Positions 10,881-21,300 of a stretch of 64,000 bases of DNA are shown piece by piece (positions within the stretch are counted from its first letter, which is position 1; each line of letters starts with the position of its first letter). The position numbers were made by a program, and so were the translations under genes. The DNA is taken from assembly GCA_037447655.1 (NCBI GenBank), contig JBBHKE010000070.1:1-64000 (forward strand), written 5' to 3'. Source of the stretch: Zygnema cylindricum (Eukaryota > Streptophyta > Zygnematophyceae > Zygnematales > Zygnemataceae). The notes beneath the pieces were generated by a model, which searched no databases, was not told the origin of the DNA, and saw nothing but the letters and a program-made list of their open reading frames with translations.

Positions 10881-11950
10881 AACGATGACCGCTGGATATT
10901 CATTGGCGAAGCATTCGCTTCAAAAAATTTCGTAACTGATCACCATTTACGTGTTAAGACATCAACCCACTTACATAAAAAAAAATTGCACATGATATAT
11001 ACATTCAGAAATACAACCTAAATCTTAACAGTACTATAGTAACGCACTTTGATCACGTTATTTTAGTTAACGCCATTTGTCACACTATTTCCAACAACGC
11101 ACATTCGTCACGTAAATAAACAATTACCTTAAAAAAATGAGCTGGTATCTGACAATGCGTCTACAAAGAGTACAAAGTTGTGTTGTACGCTAACCTGTTA
11201 CGCACTTATATGGTACGCAAACAAATATTTTAAGTTAAAAATGGTCGGTGAGAAAATCACTGACGATTTTCAATATTCGATCTTAACTTACTTAGTACCA
11301 CTCAACTTTGAACACGTGTATCACAAGCTCTAAGAATTGAACATCGATCAAAATGTAGCATCATGTAATGGTGGCCTTACGATTACAAAATTGCAATAGA
11401 CCGTTGGATATTCATTCGCGAAGCATTCGGTTCCATTTTTTACTTACATAAATTGAAGAGCCACTACACGTTGGATGATAAAGATAAGTGTCACAATGCA
11501 CAACCCACAAAATTCCAAAAATTTGCACATGAGAGGTGCATTACAAAATACAACCGAAAATACCAAAGTAATATTTTAACGCTCATTTGCTGTGCTATTT
11601 ATGAGAAAGTTCAATCGTCACACTATTTTTGACGACTCTCATTCGTCACAACTCTCATTTGTCACGCATTCATCGGGCTAAAAATCACAAACTCGAAAAA
11701 GTTGAGCTGATAACTTACAGAGCGTTTCCAAATACTACAAAAGTTGTGTTGTACAATAACCTGGTACGCACGTATATGAATCGCAATTTAATATTTAAAT
11801 TAAAATTGGTCGGTTTAAAAATCATTGACAATTTGAAGTATAGGATCGTAGCCTACATGGTACCACTTAATGTAAAATACGTTACAAGCTCTACGCGATA
11901 GAACATCATTCAAAATATATCAGCCTGTATTGTTAGTCGTACAATTACAG
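10880..11950 (+). repeat. Diverged tandem duplication, about 560-bp unit
   Basis: Two successive segments (about 10885-11400 and 11401-11950) share ordered words: GGATATTCATTNGCGAAGC, then AGTTGTGTTGTAC.NTAACCTG, then TTAAAATTGGTCGG, then TAGTACCACT/TGGTACCACT and CACAAGCTCTA. Both are AT-rich and non-coding; a 90-codon frame at 11629-11901 is not supported by any motif. Confidence 0.55.
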
Positions 11951-13220
11951 AATTTCTTGGTGAATCGTAGACATAGTTGTTCAACTGGTAAGAATTTGGA
12001 CTTTTTAAAATTTTTACTTATTATTCGTCGATTTTATAATTTTTTTAAATTTCGTATAGTTTTCGTTGTACAACATATATAATAACACGGAAATTGTCCC
12101 CTTAACCCTTAAAAATCATTAAAAAATTCTAAATCCTATGGAAATTTACAATGATGTACGAACTACACGGAAAGCGTACCCTAAAAAACCTTAGAACTAC
12201 AGAAAATGTAAGGTCGTTGTACTAAAATTTAAGGGATGAAGGGCATGCACCGTAATGTACCCTAAAAATCGTAAAATCCCCCCTAAATAAACCCTAAAAA
12301 GTAAAGTAAAACACAAACTTTAAACGTAAATGTACGGAAGTTTTACGGCGGTTTAACTGAAATCTACGGGATTGTACGAGAACGTATCCTAAAAATCCTA
12401 AAATCATAACCGTCAAAAGTACGGAAATATACGGACACTATACGTAAATGTATAAAAAATAGACGACAATTGCACAGAAATGTACGCGATTATACGAGAA
12501 TGTAGCCTAAAAAGCCTAAACTCCCCTTGTAAATAACCTTACACTTTAGAAAAGATAACTTTTACACTAAAAGTAACCATATTCCTTCAATATTGATTGA
12601 CGTTAACTGAGGTCAAGATTTAAAATTAGACTAAAAAGCATAGAAGTTCGCGCACATATTACGCATAGTGTAAACTAACCAATAGTACGCACCGTGCACA
12701 TTGAATGATTTTGAAATGTTAATGAAATGCGTAAAACCTTTTTATTTTTTAAAACCTCAAAACAACTTTTCGCACACAAATTTCAAATGAGCAGACAAAG
12801 ACAAAAGCGACGGATCGATTGATGCAGGTAAAGACAAAAACTGACAGATCCAAACTGCTACAAAGATTGACGTGCTTGGTGCAAAAAAATGTAATTTTTG
12901 TGGCACGTGCGAAAGATCCGCAAGCGACGAGAACATAGATGGAGAACGAAGATGGAAGAAAGGAAAACGTATGAACCAAAACGAACAAAACGGAACTAAA
13001 TTTAGCGAACCAAAAATATATTTTTAATGAATTAATACTTTTCCAGATGTTTGGTAGTAGCGTCGGGTGCTGACGGAAATGTGCTGTGTATTCTTTCTAT
13101 ACTTAGGAGTACATTTGTTCTATATTTAGGAGTGCACTTGGGCGTATGGACGCTCTGTGAAGTCGCATAATCCGAATGTCGAGCCGCGTGCACTCCTTGG
13201 TTGTATTATTGAAGATATGA
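11951..13220. other. GTAC-rich and CCCTAAA-bearing stretch
   Basis: A hAT-like end (CATAGTTGTTCAACTGG) sits at 11972. From about 12060 to 12540 GTAC, ATGTACGG and AATTGTACG words recur every 10-25 bp, interrupted by CCCTAAA(A) words. This is the same sequence type as 38408-39010 and 48869-49260. 12550-13220 is unassigned; a short frame at 12749-12988 (-) has no motif. Confidence 0.5.
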
Positions 13221-13224
13221 AGTA

Positions 13225-13750
13225 CACAGGGAATCGTTATTAGCGTTGATAACACTAATTCGGCGCCTCCAAATTTTGACTCTCGAACATAAAATAGAAT
13301 TAATAACTCTAATTTGTTTTTTACGTTAATATAGGTATTGTTTACTACCTCTCACTAATTAAAGTTAATTAATTTACTTACTCTAATTTGAACAGTTCTA
13401 AATATTGTAATATAAAAATATGTCATTACGTACTAAAATTGCTCGTTATTTAGTACAATCGCACAGAGAGAGTGTCAAATAAAGGCGTCGACACTCAAAA
13501 GTGAGTGCGTCGACACTAAAAAGCGCACTCAGATTTGATTCCTAGTGATAAAGACGATGGAAATCACCGCAAACCTAACTCCGTCTATGTGAACACATAC
13601 ACTGGCTGCATTATGGGAAAAAGTACCCAAATTAGGGTTATGTGTATAAATTAAAGCTAATTTTTTCTTGGCAAAAGGCATGAAACTCAAATTAAATTTA
13701 ATTACTCTAATTGTTTTATTAACCTAATTATTTGGTAATGTTAATAGCCT
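13225..13750 (+). mobile_element. TA-element remnant
   Basis: It starts after TA with CACAGGGAATCGTTATTAGC and carries CACTAATTCGGCGCCTCC. Internally at 13460-13530 it holds the GGCGTCGACACTC / GAGTGCGTCGACACT pair shared with about 15900 and 16930. The right end is not clear. Confidence 0.45.
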
Positions 13751-13755
13751 AAAAT

Positions 13756-14130
13756 CTAGTGTTGGGTATCGAGGGCCCCTTGCCTATATTCGATATGTAC
13801 CAAAATTTGGGTATTCGATAATCGATATATTGCTTCGATATATCGAGAAGCTAAATATCGCGATATTTCTGCGATATATCGACCGATATTACGATATATT
13901 TCAATCGCGATATATCAAAGTGGCGCTAGGCTAATTTTTTTTCCAAAGTCCCCCCCTCCCTCCCGTACGATTTTCCGTACCGAATATGTACGGACACCAC
14001 CTTGTACTAAGTATATTGCGATATAATATGTTGGCCCCGGTGTGATGTATCGAGGCCTCCGACCGATAGATAATCGATACATCGAATATCGAATTGTCGC
14101 AATATGATTTTAGGCGATACCCAACATTAG
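13756..14130. mobile_element. GATATATCG palindrome element, about 375 bp
   Basis: The terminal inverted repeats CTAGTGTTGGGTATCG and CGATACCCAACATTAG (15 of 16 positions) bound a block packed with CGATATATCG and ATATCGCGATAT palindromes. A related end (CGATACACAACACTAG) occurs near 39207-39222. No clear target duplication and no coding capacity. Confidence 0.6.
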
Positions 14131-14460
14131 TGAAAGGCAATTCCCGGTATACTTTAAGTACATTTCACGCGCAGTAAGCAAAGAAAACATTTTTTCCTGA
14201 CTGCGCTGAAAACACAAATCGAATTACCCGGAACTCCAAAACCAGTCAAATTCGTCGTAAAAATCGCAAACCCAAGGCGACGACGACAGAAAAGAACAGA
14301 TTGCCCGGAAAAAAAAACTTGACCGCCCGACCAATTTTTTTTTGACTTGCGGACATAGAGACAGTTAAACAAACAGACGCTTCGCGCTTTAATATTTGAG
14401 ATATATCAACCAGATCTCCTGGTCGATATATAACCGTCATTTAATTTATCCTGCATTAGG
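14131..14460. other. Unassigned stretch
   Basis: Overlapping minus-strand frames at 14154-14440 show no family motif. No feature recognised. Confidence 0.3.
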
Positions 14461-14462
14461 GT

Positions 14463-14720
14463 GAACCTCCATCAGGCGAAAAATGGGGTTGTTTACCGGA
14501 AAAGTTCTATTTCCGTACACATCCAGCTCACTGCCGTACAGTGTCGTACTGTTTTTTTTTTTTTTTACAAACATGATTACTGTCGGCGCGTCAAGATTCT
14601 CCAAACTTTTGGGCGATAACATCAACCGTTCGATTATGACGTTTCGAAGCAAGAGGTCACATCGTCCAGTGATTAATTACTCTCCTCAGGAGGAGAGTAG
14701 CCAATCACCGGACGTGTAAA
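14463..14720 (+). mobile_element. PIF/Harbinger-like short element, copy 2
   Basis: TTA precedes GGGTGAACCTCCATCAGGCG. The body repeats 627-870, including the CGAAAAATGGGGTTGTTTAC segment, a T run with ACAAACATGATTAC, and a strong hairpin around CTCTCCTCAGGAGGAGAG with outer TCCAGTGATT / AATCACCGGA arms. No coding capacity. The right border is estimated. Confidence 0.5.
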
Positions 14721-15087
14721 ACGTTTACGCGTGGAAAGGTGAAGTACAAGCCATGCGTCTTCAGACAGGCGGAAATCAGATACAACAAAAACCACAAAAA
14801 AAGTTTGTTGAAGAATGTGTCGTGTCGCCTTCACCACCATTCATCGTCAACCGGAATTTGTTGCGCCTGCTGTCTTCAAAGTTCCGATATGGTTCCGATA
14901 TATAAAGTTCCGATATATTTTGCAGTGAAAGGATTCCAGGGCGTGAAAGACGTATGCACAAAAGGCGGCCGCTTTAATTCACGTCAGAGGCGGACACAGC
15001 AAGGTTTCAAAGTAAAAACGTTAAATCGGAGCCATGGATTCAAAAGGACAGCTGGTACATCGATGAAACATGAACGTTCCAATGGTA
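14721..15087. other. Unassigned stretch with open frame
   Basis: Part of a 152-codon frame (14739-15197) that runs into the TA element at 15088. No motif is recognised, and overlap with the transposon argues against a gene. Confidence 0.35.
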
Positions 15088-15440
15088 CACCGCGAATAGT
15101 AATTAGAGTAAATTACTCTAATTCGGTCGCTCGAAATTTCGACTCTATGACATCAAATAGAGTAAACGATTCTAATTTTTTCATTACTATAATTTAGGTA
15201 AGTTTAATTAGCGTAACAGAATTGTAATATAGGTTCGTTTTAAATAGTGTGGAGTACGACGACGGCTAACGTAGAGAACTGTACCGTATTAACGGAAATG
15301 TACAAAAAAATATTTGATACATGTCGTTATGATGTACCTGCGTTTTCACAAACTGCGTAGTGCAAACGTCATAATGACGTAAAACTGTACGTTTTGACAG
15401 AATGCGTTTTTACAAACCGCGTAGTGAAAACGTCATAATA
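15088..15440 (+). mobile_element. TA-element left portion
   Basis: It starts after TA with CACCGCGAATAGTAATTAGAG and follows the sequence of 5153-5653 for about 300 bp (TTCGACTCTATGACATCAAA, TTTTAAATAGTGTGGAGTACG), then loses similarity. A hAT-like end (CATAGATGTCTCATTCGTACG) lies at 15529. Confidence 0.6.
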
Positions 15441-15682
15441 CTTTGTACTCTTTGGTATCATGGAAGTACGTAACATCATGATTAGCCACGCAAATCTGAC
15501 ACGGTTCATTTCGCATATCATAGTGAACCATAGATGTCTCATTCGTACGGATTTTTACATTTTTACGAAATTTCGTTATTTTTTCTGAATTTTGAATCTT
15601 TCGTAAAATGCGTATACCTTTCGTACGGAAAAAACGTACGGACTTACAATGTACGAACAATAAAAAAAAAGGGTTGAAAGTA

Positions 15683-15982
15683 CACCGTGAATCGCTTTTA
15701 GAGAAAAAAAAATAAATGCAAAAATATTATTAGTGTTACTAACTCTATTTGGGGATTAAAGGCCTAACGCCACCAAAACTAACAAAAGTTTATACACCTA
15801 ACACTAATTTCAATGTAGACGCGATAGTCTATGTTCACATATTTGACGCTTTAACATGTGTGAACAGGTTCTATTGATTTTCATTTGTCTGTATAACTTA
15901 GAATAAAATCTGAGTACGCTTTTCCGTGGCGACGCACTCAATTTCCTTTTATCTGACACTTATTTTGTACAGCCGTTTGAAG
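15683..15982 (+). repeat. TA-element fragment with 130-bp direct repeat
   Basis: It starts CACCGTGAATCGCTTTTAGAG. The segment 15830-15975 (CTATGTTCACATATTTGACG, ACATGTGTGAACAGG, CCGTGGCGACGCACTC) is repeated in the same orientation at about 16858-17015, so the two copies flank the hAT-like element at 15983-16749. Confidence 0.6.
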
Positions 15983-16749
15983 CATAGTTGTTCAAATCGC
16001 GCGATTTTTTCCTTTTTTGCGATTGAAACGTACAATTCATGACTTTTGGAAAAATCGTAAAAAAACGTGTACTGTAAACTGAAACAAATTTTACGGAAAC
16101 ATGTAAACTAATTACTGTAACTGTACATTTTTTTACGGATATGTACGGAATAAAACGGGAAATATGCGTCGCACTTATTGGTACTTTTTGTTCAGTGAAC
16201 TAAACAGAATTACCACGGAAGCTGTACGTTATATAATCGAAAATGTACGGACATTTTCGAAAAGACGTCACAATAACTTGGCGCGTTCAGTTTGAAATCT
16301 GTACGGGCGTCTTCTTCGATTTTTTTTTTAAAGAAGACGCCACGGAACAGAGACGAAATTGCATAAGATGCGATTTTTTTTTAAAGAAGACGCCACGGAA
16401 CAGAGATGAAATTGCATAAGATGTTATCTTCGTGGCATTCGAACCCGGGTACGTCAAGGGCGTGACTTACCTTATGGTAAACGACAGGACTACTATTTGG
16501 TAAAGAAATTCCGATATCTTCAAAAACTGTGATAAAAATTTAAAAAGTTTATTAGTTTACCGCTCATTTAACGGGAAAAACTTGCGAACTGCGTTATATG
16601 TAATAGTTTTTTTGTTTTTTTTATGTACCGAATAGTACGGAATGAAATTCATTAACGATTTTTTGCGATTTGATCAAATGTTCAATGTGTTTGTTACGTA
16701 TAATTCGTCACGTACGGTACGTTCGCACTAATCGCCGTGAACAACTATG
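15983..16749 (+). mobile_element. hAT-like element, CATAGTTGTTCA ends, 767 bp
   Basis: It opens CATAGTTGTTCAAATCGCGC and closes CGTGAACAACTATG. Flanking 8-mers GTTTGAAG and GTATGAAG agree at 7 of 8 positions. An opposite-orientation relative with perfect 8-bp duplications is at 37132-37612. The interior is GTAC-rich and includes a 53-bp direct duplication (about 16317-16422) and a TTCGAACCC box-B-like word at 16440. No transposase. Confidence 0.75.
16317..16422 (+). repeat. 53-bp tandem duplication
   Basis: The unit, a T run followed by AAAGAAGACGCCACGGAACA and ATTGCATAAGATG, occurs twice, the AAAGAAG word starting at 16330 and 16383. The only difference I see in the core is AGACGAAATT against AGATGAAATT. 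Confidence 0.85.
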
Positions 16750-17339
16750 GTATGAAGCAAGGAAAAGTTTTAGTACCGAATAACACATTTCGTACATTAC
16801 ACTTTTTAAAAACAATCGAAATTAGAGTAACTAACGCTAATTTAACAGTGCCTATAGTCTATGTTCACATGTTCGACGCCTGAACATGTGTGAACAGGGT
16901 CTCGCGATTTTCCTTCGTCTTTATTGCTTGAATCAAATCTGAGTACGCTAAACCGTGGCGACGCACTCGATTTACCCTGTCGACACCTATATCTGACACT
17001 TATTTGGTACGTCTGTACAAAAATAAGAGCAGTATTAGTACGGAATAACAATATTTTGTACATTGCACTTTTTAAAAACAGTTGAAATTATGGTAACTAA
17101 CTCTAATTAAACAGTGCGTGTGTTAACGTGAAAAAATATTAAGTTTGATTAAGTTGTAGTAGTATTTTTGATTAAATGTTTTTCTGTTTTTTCTTTTATG
17201 ATAAAGTCAAAGTAGGTCAACGCATTTAAAAACTTTTGAATTTTGTTTCATGCGCATATTCGTTATTTTTTGGGCGTTTCATGCGTGCGTTCACTGCGCA
17301 TGAGACATCTATGCTCCTAAGTATGTATATTATATTACT
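16750..17339. other. Repeat remnant and unassigned stretch
   Basis: It includes the second copy of the 130-bp direct repeat (about 16858-17015). From 17120 to 17339 nothing is recognised. Confidence 0.4.
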
Positions 17340-17603
17340 ATGCTTGTCGTATTACCGACCTCCTTGTGTGTATATATTATATTACTATACTTGTCGTATT
17401 ATCGACCTCCCTGTGTATATATATTATATTACCATGCTTGTCGTATTACCGACATCCCTGTGTATATATATTATATTACTATACTTGTCGTATTACCGAC
17501 CTCCCTGTGTATATATATTATAATGCTATGCTTGTCGTATTACCGACCTCCCTGTGTATATATATTATAATGCTATGCTTGTCGTATTACCGACCTCCCG
17601 ATC
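17340..17603 (+). repeat. 47-bp minisatellite, about 6 copies
   Basis: The core CTTGTCGTATTACCGACCTC starts at 17343, 17390, 17437, 17484, 17531 and 17578, exactly 47 bp apart. Each core is followed by a TGTGTATATATATTATA spacer. All three forward frames stay open through the array, which produces four spurious overlapping frames. Confidence 0.95.
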
Positions 17604-18358
17604 AATAAACATCATCCATCCCGGTCGTTCAGCTTTCGGAGGTCTGTTTTGCCGGTCATCGCGCTGTGACATGAGTCACTTTTGGGCCCAATGGGCGAAG
17701 CCCTTTACGGCGAATGTCCACTGTACGGAGAACCCTTCGGTTTCTCTGTCGCGTGCAATAATGACAGCGATACGGAACAATGTGATTCTATTGGCCGACA
17801 GTTTTGCGCTCGGGGGAAAAGTGCTGACGCGTGCGCTAAGTTTTCGCGGCGACGAGGCGAATGGCCATTCGGACATATGCGAATAATGCAGCGAAAATGT
17901 CGGTGGAAGCACCCGCCGCGAATTGAAAAGTGGTCGGCGGAGCCCATCTGGCGCGAAATTCAGAACCAAAATATTGGCACGTGCGATCTCTCCTAATGTC
18001 GGTGCCGAAGGTTACAGCGCATAAAAGAGAGGGAGCTGCAGCGAAGAACGAAAACAAAGTACAGCTGAGAGATAGAGAGAAGGAGAGGAACTTGAAAGAG
18101 AAGAAAGAGAAGGCGAAGGACATTTTGAGAGAGAGGATAGAGAAGGAGAAGGACATAGAAATTGAGAAGGAAAAATTGAGAGATAGAGAGAAGGAGAGGA
18201 GCTTGAAAAATTGAAGAAAGAGAAGGAGAAGGACATTGAGAGAGAGAAGAAAGAGGAAAAAGAAGAAAAAATTGAGAGAGAGAGAGAGGAAATACAGGAG
18301 AAAGAGAAGGAAAGTTAGAGACAGGGGATAAAACCGGGGAAATTCAGAGGGAGAAAGA

Positions 18359-18391
<33 letters not shown>

Positions 18392-18399
18392 GCTCCAAA
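17604..18399 (+). promoter_or_regulatory. Presumed upstream region of the G8 gene
   Basis: 17640-18000 is less AT-rich than the surroundings and contains CATGAGTCACTT (GCN4/AP-1-like), TGGGCCCAATGGGC (site-II-like TGGGCC) and GGCACGTGCG (G-box core CACGTG, about 17973). 18050-18392 is a GA-rich tract that ends 8 bp before the start codon and would form a purine-rich 5' leader. Frames through the tract (for example 17930-18214, KEK/REKE-rich) are low-complexity. No clear TATA box was found. The regulatory roles are inference from motif names. Confidence 0.35.
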
Positions 18400-21300
18400 A
18401 TGGGTCACGTGAAGAGCTTAGTGTCTTCCAAAACCCTAACCTTAATTTTTGGAATTTTGGTATCACTGTGGATGTCGCCGAAAGTCGCATGCCAAGGCAC
18501 AAGTCCGACGGATGATGAAATTTACAAATCTCCATGCACTCTAATTACGGATTCCGTTGCAGTTTACAAAAAATGGAGTGATCCTGGCACGTGGGAAAGC
18601 GGAATTGTCCCCGGTGTGGGCGACGGAACTGACATAGATGCAGTTGTTCCGTGTGACGTGGCAGTACAATTGGATCTTCCGAATATAACTGTCGGCATTC
18701 TCCAGGTTAAAGGCCTTCTAAGGTGAGTTGGATACTTTTTCAAAACTCGATTCCTTTAAATTTTGGTTTATTTCTTAAATGGGAGGATTTCTTAAAATGT
18801 GCATTTCTTAAAAAAATGATTTCGCGAGGTTTTAATTTCATTGATTCTAATTTCTCCATCCGAGAATGTCTGAAGCCTCCCAACTTCCAAACTTCTTTTC
18901 TAGATTTGCACATCCGAATTTTTGTAATTGTTGGATGTTTTTAAAGGGGTGAATCCCTACATTTTGATGTTTGAAAAGTCTCTTTGAAGTGCGATAGAAA
19001 TAAAGAGAGTTCAGACAAGATAAAAGGAATATTTTGCATGCATTATTGTGTAGGAAATCATCCACTCATCCACTTTCTCTGACGATTTCTACCGAAAGCC
19101 CCTTTTTTGAGCGAAGCCCATTTTGAAACGTAACCCACAAATGTAAATCTGAAATCCATTCTGTTTGCAAATTACAATTTGATTTTGAATTGTGCTAAAA
19201 TGACAGATTTTTGGACGATCCCGATCTGGGAGACATTTACGTGAAGGCTCGTCACGTCCTTGTCGAAGGAAGACTTGCAATTGGAACTTCTGAAAATCAA
19301 TTTAGTCAACTGGCAACTATTGAGCTTACTCCTTCTCCCGAACGAGATGAACTCCAGTTCACCAGTTTCTCCCCGGCCGATGGAGACAATCCGCGATTCC
19401 TCGGCCATAAAGCTTTCGCTGTGGTACTCCCTCTTTTTCTCTCTCTCCCTTTCTTACTCTTTCCCTCTCTCTCCCCATCTCTCCCTCCCTCTCCCTGTCT
19501 CTGTCCCTCTCTCCGCCGCATGGTGCCTTCCCCCAATCCTGTTTGTAATTGTGATGATTGAGTAATTGGGTATCGTGGAATTCGGTTTTTTTCAGGTGGG
19601 CGGTCAGGTAGACCTCCACGGAATGCCCGGAAACAGCGCCACTCCGTCTTGGTGCCAGCTGGCAGCCACTGCACTGGCAGGAGATTTGAACATAGTGGTG
19701 GACAATGAGCTCGCCATCGATTGGCCGGTGGGAGGCCAAGTGGCCGTGGCAACCACCGACTACCACTTTAGCCAAACCGAATCCTTCAAAATCACTTCCG
19801 GTAACATTGAACTGTGAAAACATAAAGTCAAATCATAACATCAAAATGGCACATCGGAACGTTACATCAAGCATAATGTCGAAACACTACTTCGAAGTAT
19901 AGCATCAACAAATCAGTCATAGCAGCAAAGCCTACCTAATTCCAAAACATAGATAACGCAAGAATATACAGATAGGTAGTTACATATATAACGTGCCAAT
20001 TTGCAACATCTAATCATTATGCGTAAAAATAAATATGTTTATAAAGTATGTACCGTAAATACCATCAAAAAATACAGAACCTCAAACATACATAACATTA
20101 AGAACACTAAATAACTATAATCGTTTGTGAAACTTGAAACATTGAATATCGAAGTCATTCACCTCTTTTTACTTTCTGCTCAATTTAGAGAGAAATCCCT
20201 TGAAACTTTCAAACATTTCTAACTTGTGCTCGTTCTGGGTCGGTCGGAATATGGGTACTTGGTTGGTGGGAATATGATTTTCAGTCAACGTTTCTTCGGA
20301 TGAACATGTGGTTATTGGACTCGATAGACCTTTGGTGTATTCACACAATGGAGTTCAAGTGAGTGACGGAATGGGAGGATGGATTGATGAACGCGGCGAG
20401 GTGGCGCTTATTTCGAGAAATATCGTCATTACGGGAACAGACGAGGAGGCACCATATGAACTCGAAGGTTAGTGAAGTTTAACATTTTGAAGTTTTCATG
20501 TTTGAAATTCTTGACGTTTTCTTCAACCCTCTAATGTTTTCTTTCACACAAGCCGACATTTTTGTTAAAGTTTGAAACTTTTAACAATGAAAGCCAAGTA
20601 AGTGATCCCACCGACACAATGAATTACTACCTTGTGAAATTTTACCTACAGCGGGGAAGTACAAAAAAATTGTCCAACCTCAAAAAAAACGAATAAAAAC
20701 GCCTTACTGTTTCATTTGCCGTTCTTGTAAGCTGTGGGCCGAAAGAATGAGAAATCAAGCATGTGCCAGGAGTCCCGGAAGTGAAACGTAGAAAAAAATA
20801 TGTACATTAGCGTCTAGCAAACGATTCTGTTGGTTTCTTACCAAAATTAGTAACATGTTTCATGGTCGGTTGGTTTAAAAGGTGTAGTTACCAACGTTAC
20901 AAATTTTCGTTTTTTTAACATAACAAATTTTCACTTTTTTAATGTTACATTTGTTTATGTTTCATGTATGTAGGTGGACATTTCTGGATTTTTAGGACAC
21001 CCGATCCGCCACAATTTATTGAAGGAGTGGAGTTTTACAAAATGGGTCAACAAGGAAAGTTGGGACGTTACAGTATGCATTTCCATGTGATTGGTAGTAG
21101 TCCCCAAACCATCGCCGTTAAAAATTCCATCCATCAAAGCAAACAGGTGGGTGATCCATTTCACCCGTCCTCCCTCTCTCTCTCTATCTTTCCCGCTCTC
21201 TTTTTCTCTCCCTCTTGAAATTATCTTTTTACATACATAGAAATGATTCCCTGAGAGTGGATAGAAATTATCTGAATTTGATTTATTCTCTGCATAATTT

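Noticed and set aside
12060-12540. Interstitial telomere array
   Set aside because: CCCTAAA words are scattered and never tandem.
17236-17608. Four overlapping frames rich in Tyr, Ile, Leu
   Set aside because: They are translations of the 47-bp minisatellite; three units make a multiple of three in every frame.
17930-18408. Lys/Glu/Arg-rich coiled-coil-like frame and a 190-codon minus-strand frame
   Set aside because: Both translate the GA-rich leader of the G8 gene.
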